From: a virus
Reading direction: 5' to 3' (one strand)
DNA: 23,517 bases
Virus record (IMG/VR): IMGVR_UViG_3300008266_001103
Coordinates: 1-23,517 of that record
Shown here piece by piece: positions 1 through 8,491 of the stretch; the first letter of the stretch is position 1; each line of letters starts with the position of its first letter. Position numbers and translations under genes: made by a program. The notes under the pieces are model-generated. The model was not told the origin of the DNA and did not search any database. It was given only the letters and a program-made list of their open reading frames with translations.

Positions 1-3000
1 GGCTCCCCTACGCAGCCAACGAGGCATATCCTGCATGGCAGCACGCAACCCGTCCTTGATGCGCGTAGTAGGCGCAGGCAGGTTGTTCGGGATGTTGCCG
101 ACTTGGCGGATTACGGACCTGCCAGCCTCGCGCTGCTCTCGTGCCGGGGTGGGGGCAAGAGAGAACGAAGCCAGATCAGAGTCCAACGAAGTGGTTGGAG
201 TTCCCTTAAGTTTAGGCACATATACGCCTTCGGAGATCTCCTGCATAACAAACCGCTGTACGGGCAACCCATACTTTTGGAACTCTTGAGAAAGTTCTTT
301 CCAAGTAGGTGCAGTTTCAGGGGCGGTGCTTGACCGCTCTACAAGCAAATCAATCGTCTTATTAGTATTTTTTAGTTCTTTAAGACTCTCAATTATATCA
401 GCATTACGCCGCTCTTTTACACGATCAAATTTGCCGTCTGTAACAGCATCTGGCAGCGACTCTTTGATCCTATCAAGTACTTCTATACCGTCTTTGCCGT
501 AAGCAAAAAGGTATTTATTTATAGCAGATTCATCTACTCCATAACTTGCAAGTTTCTTTTCAAGGGTTTCTTTTTGAGCAAGCCGCTTGTTTACGGTGTC
601 TTCAAGTTGCGACACCGTTTTTTGTGTTTCAGCAGTAGTAGTATCTGTAAGGATAGCGATAGGCTTTGCCTTTTTGCGGGTCAGTCCGTCATTTTGATAC
701 TTCTTGCTAATCGGGTCTACATCTTCTTTGCGGAAGACGAGGATCACCGCATCATCATCAAACGCCTGTCCGCTCTCATCAAGGCTTACATTTGTGCCGG
801 GCAAGAGTCCATTATCTACTATGTCTTGGATGTCTTCCTTGTTCCTAACGTTGTGGTATACGTACTTACCCGGCGCAAGATAGTCTTCGACAGTTTTTGT
901 AGAAACTGAGGCCGGACCTTCAAATTTTTCGTTAGTCCAAGCCCCAATTGCGAATGAGGTAGACAGAGGCCCCATAGAATCGAGGAACTCTTTGACGGAT
1001 TTGGCCGGTACAAACTTGTTGCCGGTAAGCAGTCCAACGAGTTGCCGCAACTTCTTAGCAAGTTCCGAGAAGAACTTGTCTACGACGCTAAGAGGCTTTT
1101 CGCTGGTGGTGACCCACTTGGAGGTGTTATCGGCAAACCATTCACCAAAACTTTTCCAATACCCTTCAAGGTTGGCAAGTTGTTTATCCCCGATGATAGC
1201 GGTTTGAACTTCGGCAGTTCTCCTGTTCCGAAGCGCTTCAATCATCTCGCGTCCGTCTTTACCTTTGACTTTCTCCAGCCAAGCGCGGAACTCGGCTTCT
1301 ATAGCCTTTTTGGTTTCAGGAGGGGCATTGTTGTACGCAACCCGCTCGATGATGTGGCCAAGTTCGTGGGAAATGATCTCCAAAGCAAGTTCTTCAGGGA
1401 ACGTAGAATCTATAGAGATGTAGAAGTCTTTGAGTTTGGGTCCAAAAGGACGGGTACTTCCCATCTCATTAGGATCAATACCAGCAGAAAGAGCCGACCG
1501 CCAATTCCCATAGAGATTATACTTTGCTTCGTTTCCACGAAGATCCTTGGAATCAAACAAAAAGACGTTGATCTCTTGCATTCCCATGTCTTTCATGAGA
1601 TCTGCCAAGAACTCTACGTACTTCTTTTTGACCGAGTCCGAACCTACGACATTGGAGGTTGCATCAGTAAACGGACCATCAGGCTTTCTTTTCGCGTTAT
1701 CAGCATCTTCTTTTTCAATGCGTTCACGAGCAGCCAGCAGGCGTTTCTTTTCCTCTTCGGTAAAGGCATCACCAGTAAAGTTTTTGATGTCTACCTTGGT
1801 ACGGCCTTTAGTTTTGTGGATTCCCACATAGACTGGTTGCCCATTCAGAACAGAAACCCCTTGCAACAAGGCTACATGAGCATCTGCATACACTATCTTC
1901 CCATTTGTATCTTTTTCAAACGTTGTTGCCCATTCAGGGCGCAAAAGTTTGGCTACCTCCGCGTCAAAAGCAGCAAAGGCGGCATCCTCAAACCTAGTTG
2001 AGTCCGGTCCAAAAGTATTTTCTTTTAGAGTCTCACGGATGTTGTCACTTAAAGTGTCTATTGTGTCTTGAAGACTTCCATGCTCGTTAGGAGAGTCGAA
2101 CGCATTCTGAGCAGAGCGCCTAGCAAAACTTTCAATCTCTTTTTGCTGCTCATTGCGCGCCTTTTCCTGCCGATCAAGTTCAGCAACCTCGGCATCAAGT
2201 TCTTCTTGAGTCTTTTCCTTCTTCGGCGCAGCCTCTTCCTTCGGCGCAGCCTCCTTCTTCGGCGCAGCCTCTTCCTTCGGCGCAGCCTCCTTCTTCGGCG
2301 CAGCCTCCTTAGGCGCAGCCTCTTTCTTCGGCGCAGCCTCCTTAGCCTCCTTTTTCGGCGGAGCCGGGCGCTTTACAGCCTCTTGCAGGAAAGCAGCAGC
2401 CTTCTGGTTTTCCTTCTGGTTGCGGCTTGTAAGCCCATTGACGACAGCCTCATACTCTTCGACAGAGATCCTGCCAGACTCAGCAAGGGCCTTAGCACCC
2501 TTCATAAGTTGTTCGACCAACTTGATCCGCTTCTTCCGCTTCTCATCCTTGCGGGTATCGGCCTTTTCCTCCTTTGCACCTTCTTCTTGCTGCTTAAGCC
2601 ACTTGTCTGCAGCATCGCCCTCCACATACTCGTCAAAGCGTGAGGTAGGCGCTTCCTTCTTGGTAGGCGCAGTCGAAGCAGTCTTTTTGCTTTCCCCGGT
2701 CAATTGCCCGATAGCGTCTTTGTCACCAGCAATGACGCGCTGGATCAACCCAAAGTTTGGCGTAGCGCGCTTAAGTTGGGACATTACCGCCTGATACACC
2801 TTAAAGTTGATGACATCGTCACCATAGGCATCAGCGGCTTGGGTGCTGAGTCGTGAGATCAGTGCAGTATCGCTTGCTCCCGCTCCTGCAGCAGGTCCTT
2901 GAGGAGTTTTGACAGCAGGAACCACTCCACCGGGCTTAGTTCCTTGAGTTCCGGGGACTCCGGGGGCCTGCTTTCGTACAGACACTCCAACGCCTGCTCT

Positions 3001-5040
3001 ACTGCGCTTAGGCTTAGATTCTGGACGAACTCGTACATCGCCTTCTCCTGCAGAAGTGAGTTTCCACTCCTTTTCTTTCGAGTCAAACTGGATCCTGCCT
3101 TGGCTCTTGAGCGTATTCAACGCACCAAGGATCTCCACAGGGCGCAACTGGGTTGCAAACTGAAGATTGTCCTTGGTCTTCTTGTCTTCCGAGATACGCA
3201 TCGCTCGCAGGACACGATCCGTAGGGGGCAGTTGCTCCATAGGGATGCCCGGCAAGTCCATCCCATATTGTTCCTTGGGAACCTCCTGCACATCTTCAAC
3301 CTGCGGAGTTTCCTGCTGGATCGGTACAGTTGACCCCGGAGGGACAGGTGCAAACTCCGTTTCTCCAAACAAATTTTCGGTAGGCTGACCTACTCGAGTT
3401 TCAAGTGGGAGTTCGGCTTTGCGCTCTTCCGGTACCACATCGGCAGCAAGGTATCGCGGAACAAACTGATTGGGCTTGAGATCCCCCTTGGCATCAACCT
3501 TCAGTCCAAGTTCTTTGGCCAACGCCCGATAGGGCTTGGAGCGCGGCTTAAAACCAACCGCTCCAAACACGTCCGCAGCAGGTACGTACATCGACGGAGT
3601 AGGTTCTTGGGTTTCGCCAAACAGAGGAAGTTCGACCTGAGCCTCACCACCCGTCAACGGCAGTTCTTTCTGCCACGGTTCAAAATCGACATCCTTAGCG
3701 GATTCTTGCCGCGCAAGTTCTTCCTCGTACGCTTTGATGCGCGCCGGGATGTCTGTCAAATACTGATCCTGTGCCTGTGCTTCTGCAGCCTCTTTCTCTT
3801 TCTGCTTTTTTGCTTCCATTGCAGCCACACGGGCTTCTCGCCCCTGCGCGGCTTTTTCTCGCAATGCTGCTGCTACATCAGCCGGAACAGTCTGCCCCGG
3901 TACGATCATTCCACGACGATCTACCTGTAAGTTCAGTTGCTTTACGAGAGTCGGATACGGTATTCCTAACCCACCAAGAACTTCACCGACCAGTTTTTCT
4001 GCAGGTACAACATCCGGCGCTTGAGTAGTGGCTTCTCCTTGCACTTGTTCTTGAGCAGCCTGTTCTTCTGCTTCTTCTGCAGCACGCTTCCGAGCCGTAC
4101 GGACTTCGGCGGCTCCACTGACACCGCCCATGAGCGGGCCAAGGATGGCTGCGCCAATCGCAGCCTGTTTGAACTCCCCCCGTGCTTCTTCATCGGTAAG
4201 AGATAGCCCAGCCTGCCACCGCTCCAACGCGGTCTGCGCAACTTCTTGCGGGACTTCAAACAACACGCCCTTACCCGCACCTTTGGCGATACCACCAGCA
4301 AAGGTCAACGTACCGCTACGAGCGGCATCGGTAAGGACTTCAGCAGCCTCGTCGCTACCTCCGACAAGATTGCGTACCAACGGGAACGCTTCAAACAACG
4401 GACGAAGAACACGGAACCCGACTACATCAAGCGCGGTTGAACCCGCAGCGGCAGCGGTGGCTTTGCCAAGACTGAACTCTTCAGGAGTACGCCCTTCAGC
4501 AAGGGCACGCTCTTGCTCTTCAGCCTGACGCCGGATGTTTTCGATCTCATACTGGGAGCCAATAGTTGTGGCACCTGCTGCCATACCTGCAAATGGAGTA
4601 GCAAGAGACCCTGCTGTAGCAGCGACTGCGGGAGCAACCAAGAAGCCAAGCGATCCACCAAGCAACTGCCTGAACGCCGCCCAGTTCTCGCCTTCACCAA
4701 ATCCCACGCTACGGAACTTGGACTCACCCGCAGCAAGCAGCGCCTTGCGGTTCTCTTCGGTCGGATTGGCTGCAAACACCGCAGCCTCATCAGCAAGACC
4801 AAGGGTCTTAGCAGAAGCAAACAAAGAGTCCCAAAACCCACCAAGCGGCTTTTCTTCCGGCTGCTCTACCGGTTGACCAGCACCATACAACTGCTGGTAG
4901 TAGTCATTTTGGGAAGCAGGTTGCGCTCTACCATACTGCGTATCGTAGATATACCGGATAGCATCCTGAGAAGAAGCCCCTTCAGGAGTGTTGACTTTAA
5001 ACGTCTTTCCATCGGGACCTTTAACGCTATATACCGGCAT
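1..5040 (-). CDS. Giant polyvalent virion protein with zinc metallopeptidase motif (C-terminus beyond window)
   Basis: The minus frame beginning with ATG at 5040 stays open for 1680 codons to the window edge. It starts one base inside the previous stop (TGATG) behind a strong GGAGGAG site. Residues 1-45 form a short domain (MPVYSVKGPDGKTFKVN...) often seen at the start of large phage internal proteins. Residues about 128-155 are a glycine/alanine-rich hydrophobic stretch. A 47-residue module occurs twice (about 345-391 and 486-532). Lysine/glutamate-rich AAPKKE/AAPKEE repeats fill about 900-942. HELGH at 1225-1229 with E1300 in SFGEWFAD matches a zincin zinc site. Around 1390-1450 lies a region with YVYHNV and GLLPGT that may be a second enzymatic domain. 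Large proteins of this type are thought to be packaged and ejected with DNA, like T7 gp16. The role here is inferred from position and architecture; the openness and the HExxH motif are seen directly. Confidence 0.88.
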   Translation of the reverse strand, partial: MPVYSVKGPDGKTFKVNTPEGASSQDAIRYIYDTQYGRAQPASQNDYYQQLYGAGQPVEQPEEKPLGGFWDSLFASAKTLGLADEAAVFAANPTEENRKALLAAGESKFRSVGFGEGENWAAFRQLLGGSLGFLVAPAVAATAGSLATPFAGMAAGATTIGSQYEIENIRRQAEEQERALAEGRTPEEFSLGKATAAAAGSTALDVVGFRVLRPLFEAFPLVRNLVGGSDEAAEVLTDAARSGTLTFAGGIAKGAGKGVLFEVPQEVAQTALERWQAGLSLTDEEARGEFKQAAIGAAILGPLMGGVSGAAEVRTARKRAAEEAEEQAAQEQVQGEATTQAPDVVPAEKLVGEVLGGLGIPYPTLVKQLNLQVDRRGMIVPGQTVPADVAAALREKAAQGREARVAAMEAKKQKEKEAAEAQAQDQYLTDIPARIKAYEEELARQESAKDVDFEPWQKELPLTGGEAQVELPLFGETQEPTPSMYVPAADVFGAVGFKPRSKPYRALAKELGLKVDAKGDLKPNQFVPRYLAADVVPEERKAELPLETRVGQPTENLFGETEFAPVPPGSTVPIQQETPQVEDVQEVPKEQYGMDLPGIPMEQLPPTDRVLRAMRISEDKKTKDNLQFATQLRPVEILGALNTLKSQGRIQFDSKEKEWKLTSAGEGDVRVRPESKPKRSRAGVGVSVRKQAPGVPGTQGTKPGGVVPAVKTPQGPAAGAGASDTALISRLSTQAADAYGDDVINFKVYQAVMSQLKRATPNFGLIQRVIAGDKDAIGQLTGESKKTASTAPTKKEAPTSRFDEYVEGDAADKWLKQQEEGAKEEKADTRKDEKRKKRIKLVEQLMKGAKALAESGRISVEEYEAVVNGLTSRNQKENQKAAAFLQEAVKRPAPPKKEAKEAAPKKEAAPKEAAPKKEAAPKEEAAPKKEAAPKEEAAPKKEKTQEELDAEVAELDRQEKARNEQQKEIESFARRSAQNAFDSPNEHGSLQDTIDTLSDNIRETLKENTFGPDSTRFEDAAFAAFDAEVAKLLRPEWATTFEKDTNGKIVYADAHVALLQGVSVLNGQPVYVGIHKTKGRTKVDIKNFTGDAFTEEEKKRLLAARERIEKEDADNAKRKPDGPFTDATSNVVGSDSVKKKYVEFLADLMKDMGMQEINVFLFDSKDLRGNEAKYNLYGNWRSALSAGIDPNEMGSTRPFGPKLKDFYISIDSTFPEELALEIISHELGHIIERVAYNNAPPETKKAIEAEFRAWLEKVKGKDGREMIEALRNRRTAEVQTAIIGDKQLANLEGYWKSFGEWFADNTSKWVTTSEKPLSVVDKFFSELAKKLRQLVGLLTGNKFVPAKSVKEFLDSMGPLSTSFAIGAWTNEKFEGPASVSTKTVEDYLAPGKYVYHNVRNKEDIQDIVDNGLLPGTNVSLDESGQAFDDDAVILVFRKEDVDPISKKYQNDGLTRKKAKPIAILTDTTTAETQKTVSQLEDTVNKRLAQKETLEKKLASYGVDESAINKYLFAYGKDGIEVLDRIKESLPDAVTDGKFDRVKERRNADIIESLKELKNTNKTIDLLVERSSTAPETAPTWKELSQEFQKYGLPVQRFVMQEISEGVYVPKLKGTPTTSLDSDLASFSLAPTPAREQREAGRSVIRQVGNIPNNLPAPTTRIKDGLRAAMQDMPRWLRRGA
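2219..2345 (-). repeat. Tandem 15-18 bp repeats coding for AAPKKE/AAPKEE
   Basis: The plus-strand core GGCGCAGCCTC occurs seven times at roughly 18-base spacing, with one shortened unit. Read in the minus-strand gene it encodes AAPKKE and AAPKEE hexamers. This is a coding low-complexity linker inside the giant virion protein, probably an extended charged helix or disordered spacer between its N-terminal half and the metallopeptidase half. Confidence 0.9.
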
Positions 5041-6923
5041 CACTCCTCCACAAGTGTTGCGCTAAAACCAGAATACGGGTTTTCCATACCACCACTTGCA
5101 CCAGACAAAGTACCACCAGAAACCATTTCATCTCGCTGCATTCGGATCATTCCCATTTTTGCACGAGCCTGTGCGCGTTCAGTCGAAGATCTAGCCACAT
5201 CGTTTGCAATATCTTGCTGATCTTTGTAATCCATATCCAACCCGGCTACTTTCATCCTAAGAAGCCCAAGAGTACCAGAACTTGACCCAGAACCGGCCCC
5301 CCGTGCTGATGATGCTGCGGCGGCAATTTTTCTTCCCTCAAGGTCAAGGTCCTGCCCACGCACCATAACTGCGAGCCTACGCGCATCCATATCCATCATA
5401 TCAGCGTGTTTCTTACGCTCAAACAACTCAGTTCTGTACTGCTGATCAATTTGCATAGCAGTCTTAAAGTCGCCTTCTTTACGGGCTTCCTCTGCCTGAC
5501 GCAATTTGATCATAGCCTCTCGCATGGCACGACGGTTGGCATCCATCTCCTTGTTGAGGCCGCGAAGAGCCTGCGTACCCGAAATGGCACCTTCCGACAA
5601 GGCACCCAAGAACGTAGCGCCCGGACGCGAAGCGGCAGCGGCCATCTTGAACCCGGCTTCAGCGAACGCAAGCATCTTGTCCTGACCGAACTGCTTGGTA
5701 AGCCTCTCGTTCTCTTCAGACAGGAACGACCTCATCTGCTCATCGGCCTGCCCGATACCCTGTGCTTCACGCCACTTAGCCAATGCCTCTGCCGCAGGCC
5801 CCGCTCTCTTGATCAATGCTTCAGGAGACAGGTCTTCGGGTGCAGCAGGAGCCACAGCCTGACCGGGACGCGCAGCAGGAGCCACAGCCTGACCGGAGCG
5901 CGCAGCAGGACCCGCAGGACGACGCGGAGGCGTAGCAGGCAGGCCAGCCGGAGCAGCCGGAGCAGCCTGATTATTTGAAGAAGGAGTGGTTGGAGTTTCT
6001 TGTCTTTGGAAAAGCCTATACCGTGCAACAAGTTCTTGTACTTCAGGAGACTCCCATGACCCAGTTTGCTTTACAAGATTTTTAATTTGTTCTGCAAGTT
6101 TCTTTTGAGTAGGAGAAAGGTTGAGTTGAACCCCACTAGAAGGATCTTGGAGTTGTGCAATACGTTCTCCTGTACGCTCTACGGCTTTTTCAAGCGGAGT
6201 AGTGTACAAAAAACTTGTAGGGAGTGCAGATTCCAGAGTGCCTGTAAACGTAGCCAACCCTGTTTTAAATTTGCTTTGTGGGTTTACATCCATGCCCAAC
6301 TGCGCAAGTCGAGAAGTTTCCTGAACACTTTCAGGATCGCTTCCAGCGGCTTCAAATGCTCCAAGACCTGCACCAGCAACAGCGCCAAGTTTGGCGGCTT
6401 TTGTTGCGTACTTACCGACAACACCATCCCCAGAACGAGCCATTAATGCTCGTCCCCACTTAGAAAATGTGGGCATATTCTTGTCAGCCCATTCAAGAAG
6501 TCTAGCGCGCTGCTGAGGATTGGCTTCCTGAAACTGCCTATTCCAATTATCCCAGTCAAATAGTTCATCGGTAGCATTTAGGCCGCCATCCGAGAACGCC
6601 ACGATGCCGCCGCCTGCGAACTGAGCCTGCTCCATGACCGGAGCCGGGAGGCTGGCAACACCCTGCTGCATCATCGCCTGCTGCTGTTCCGCCATGTTCA
6701 ACTGGTCGCGGATAGTCGGCGGGGTCTGCGGAGCCTGTGCGGGCTGCTGCTTCAGTCGCTGGAACTGATTCATCATGGCGTAGAGGTCCGCCAGAGGAGC
6801 CACGCCCTGCGTAGCCATGCTCTTGACGTACTGGATGGCCTGATCAGGCGGCATACCTTTCTGCATGGCCTGCTGAAGCGAAGCCATCATGGCGCGACCC
6901 GTACCGCTGACTGGACCGATCAT
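5040..6923 (-). CDS. Internal virion protein with FAGGG motif and coiled-coil C-terminal half
   Basis: This 627-residue protein starts at ATG 6923, overlapping the previous stop by four bases (ATGA). The first 100 residues are methionine/glutamine-rich helices. FAGGGIVAFSDGG at 102-114 is a motif I recognise from internal proteins of metagenomic aquatic phages. Residues about 120-330 are less biased and noticeably more AT-rich in DNA. About 330-380 is a proline/alanine linker containing a ten-residue repeat (GQAVAPAARP). The rest is charged, alanine-rich helix, likely coiled coil, ending in a glycine/serine stretch and a short methionine-rich tail. It sits between a glutamine-rich protein and the giant terminal protein, in the place where podoviruses encode ejection (inner core) proteins. 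No catalytic motif is visible, so a capsid-internal or ejection role is inferred. Confidence 0.88.
   Translation of the reverse strand: MIGPVSGTGRAMMASLQQAMQKGMPPDQAIQYVKSMATQGVAPLADLYAMMNQFQRLKQQPAQAPQTPPTIRDQLNMAEQQQAMMQQGVASLPAPVMEQAQFAGGGIVAFSDGGLNATDELFDWDNWNRQFQEANPQQRARLLEWADKNMPTFSKWGRALMARSGDGVVGKYATKAAKLGAVAGAGLGAFEAAGSDPESVQETSRLAQLGMDVNPQSKFKTGLATFTGTLESALPTSFLYTTPLEKAVERTGERIAQLQDPSSGVQLNLSPTQKKLAEQIKNLVKQTGSWESPEVQELVARYRLFQRQETPTTPSSNNQAAPAAPAGLPATPPRRPAGPAARSGQAVAPAARPGQAVAPAAPEDLSPEALIKRAGPAAEALAKWREAQGIGQADEQMRSFLSEENERLTKQFGQDKMLAFAEAGFKMAAAASRPGATFLGALSEGAISGTQALRGLNKEMDANRRAMREAMIKLRQAEEARKEGDFKTAMQIDQQYRTELFERKKHADMMDMDARRLAVMVRGQDLDLEGRKIAAAASSARGAGSGSSSGTLGLLRMKVAGLDMDYKDQQDIANDVARSSTERAQARAKMGMIRMQRDEMVSGGTLSGASGGMENPYSGFSATLVEE
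5043..5049 (-). promoter_or_regulatory. Strong ribosome binding site for the giant protein
   Basis: The minus strand reads GGAGGAG just before the TGATG stop/start junction at 5042-5038. It lies in the last codons (VEE) of the preceding gene and supports both the ATG at 5040 and independent initiation on top of coupling. Confidence 0.7.
5842..5910 (-). repeat. 30 bp coding tandem repeat (GQAVAPAARP)
   Basis: A 25-base block starting GCAGCAGGAGCCACAG occurs at 5842-5866 and again at 5872-5896, followed by a partial third copy from 5902. The period is 30 bases, ten residues, so length changes keep the frame. It encodes the alanine/proline linker of the 627-residue virion protein. Confidence 0.85.
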
Positions 6924-8476
6924 CGACCACCCCCGCTACCAAGGCTACCGAAGAGACTGCCAAGCCCCGCCCCCGCCCCTGCGATCTGAGCGAACAGGTT
7001 AGGCGACTGCTGATAGAGTGTACCAGTCTGGCCCGTCGCCGGAATACCCCGCAGGAGGCCCATGCCGAACTCAGCCTGCTTGTACGGGAACTGCTGCTGG
7101 TTGATGAAGTCCTGATACCTCTGGTTAAGCATCTCCTGCTCCAGAGCCTGACCCTGAGCGCCCGCACCCAACTGAGCCTGCGTGATGCCCATGCCCTGCT
7201 GGTACCGTTGCATCCCAAGCCCGCCAAGCGCACCCGCCGCAGCCAACTGCTGCTGAAGGCCCTGAAGACCGAGGTTGGCCCCGAACTGCCGGGACTGCTC
7301 CATCATCTGCTGCGCGGCTTGGTTCTGACCCAGACCCATCTGAAGAGTCTGCAACCCGCTCTGCTGGTTGGCCAACTGAGACTGCAAGTTCTGGCCCGAC
7401 CCCAACTGCTGGACGCCAAGGAGTGCAGCGAGATTCTGCTGTCCCGTCGTGAGGCCAGCCTGCTGATTCGCTAGAGCCGCTTGTAGCCCCATCTGACCCG
7501 TCTGGAGACCCGCAGCCTGATTCAACTGCTGGGCGGTCATGCCCATCTGAGCCGCCTGCTGGGCCGCTGCCTGATTCGCCAATTGCGACTGGAGTCCGGT
7601 CTGCGTCCCCAACTGCTGCGTAGAGAGCAACGACGCAAGATTCTGCTGTCCCGTCGTAAGACCTGCCTGCTGATTTGCCATACCCGCCTGCATGGCCGCT
7701 GCGCGGTCAGCGCCGAACTGCTGCTGGGCCTGCTGAAACGCGCCCTGACGACCCGTGGCCTCGATGCCCTGCAACTGCCCCTGAAGGTTGCGGTTTGCTT
7801 CCGACTGAAGCAGCGCTTCACGAGTACCGCCTCGTCCGCCAACCCGAGCCGCCGCAGCGCCGATCCCCGGCAACTGCCTACGATAGTCTTGGATGGCACC
7901 CCGCTTCTGCTGCTCGACCACGTTCTCCATGTACGGAGACATATACTCCGCAGCCTGCGCACCACCGAACCGCTCGGCACCGACACGCTCTGCCGGACCC
8001 ATCTGGAAGGTACTGACCCCCGGCGCGTTGACACGCTCAAACCCGGACGGCCCTGTGACACGCTCAAAGCCCCCCGGACCGCCGACACGCTCTGCCGGAC
8101 CCATCTGGAACTGCTGCAACTGCGGAGCCTGCGTACGAAGGAAGTCCAGTCCCATCGACTGATACTGCATTGGCTGGTAGGACATCCCCATCTGTCCGGA
8201 CATCCGACCCGCAAGGCTTGCCAAACCTGACGCTTCTCCCATTTCGGGAGCGACCTTCATTCCGGCAATGCCTTCCATTCCCTGCTGCTGAAGCGGGCTA
8301 AATCCTGCTACGCGCTGCTTGCCATACGGCTGGTACCCCTGCCCAACAAGGCCGGGGCGAAAAGCCCCCGTAGTAGGGTCACGACCGCCAAAGACGCTAC
8401 CTAGCAACTGACTTGCGTAAGGCTGCGCCCACGACGGGATAGTTGAAGTGATCTGTTCGGTTTGGGTCGGTGTCAT
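6920..8476 (-). CDS. Glutamine/alanine-rich internal virion (ejection) protein
   Basis: This 518-residue protein starts at ATG 8476, with AAGGAG about 12 bases upstream. It begins with a tryptophan/proline-containing head (PSWAQPYASQLLGS) and a GYQPYGKQRVAGFSPLQQQG segment. Near residues 120-170 it repeats the decamer FQMGPAERVG. Residues about 180-440 are a long glutamine/alanine/glycine helix region in which a 35-residue unit recurs (about 265-300 and 337-373, core QQAGLTTGQQNLA and LQSQLANQ, 72 residues apart). The C-terminus is hydrophobic and glycine-rich (FAQIAGAGAGLGSLFGSLGSGGGR), which could insert in a membrane. Glutamine-rich helical proteins of this kind in podoviruses are typically ejected before DNA, comparable to T7 gp14/gp15. 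No enzymatic motif is seen. Function is inferred from composition and position. Confidence 0.88.
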   Translation of the reverse strand: MTPTQTEQITSTIPSWAQPYASQLLGSVFGGRDPTTGAFRPGLVGQGYQPYGKQRVAGFSPLQQQGMEGIAGMKVAPEMGEASGLASLAGRMSGQMGMSYQPMQYQSMGLDFLRTQAPQLQQFQMGPAERVGGPGGFERVTGPSGFERVNAPGVSTFQMGPAERVGAERFGGAQAAEYMSPYMENVVEQQKRGAIQDYRRQLPGIGAAAARVGGRGGTREALLQSEANRNLQGQLQGIEATGRQGAFQQAQQQFGADRAAAMQAGMANQQAGLTTGQQNLASLLSTQQLGTQTGLQSQLANQAAAQQAAQMGMTAQQLNQAAGLQTGQMGLQAALANQQAGLTTGQQNLAALLGVQQLGSGQNLQSQLANQQSGLQTLQMGLGQNQAAQQMMEQSRQFGANLGLQGLQQQLAAAGALGGLGMQRYQQGMGITQAQLGAGAQGQALEQEMLNQRYQDFINQQQFPYKQAEFGMGLLRGIPATGQTGTLYQQSPNLFAQIAGAGAGLGSLFGSLGSGGGR

Positions 8477-8491
8477 AGTCGTGTTCGCTCC

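Noticed and set aside
1042-2001. Plus-strand open frame of 319 codons opposite the giant protein
   Set aside because: It lies antisense to a long, sensible coding frame with recognisable motifs, its sequence is rich in Phe/Ser/Arg as expected from a mirror frame, and all neighbours are on the minus strand.
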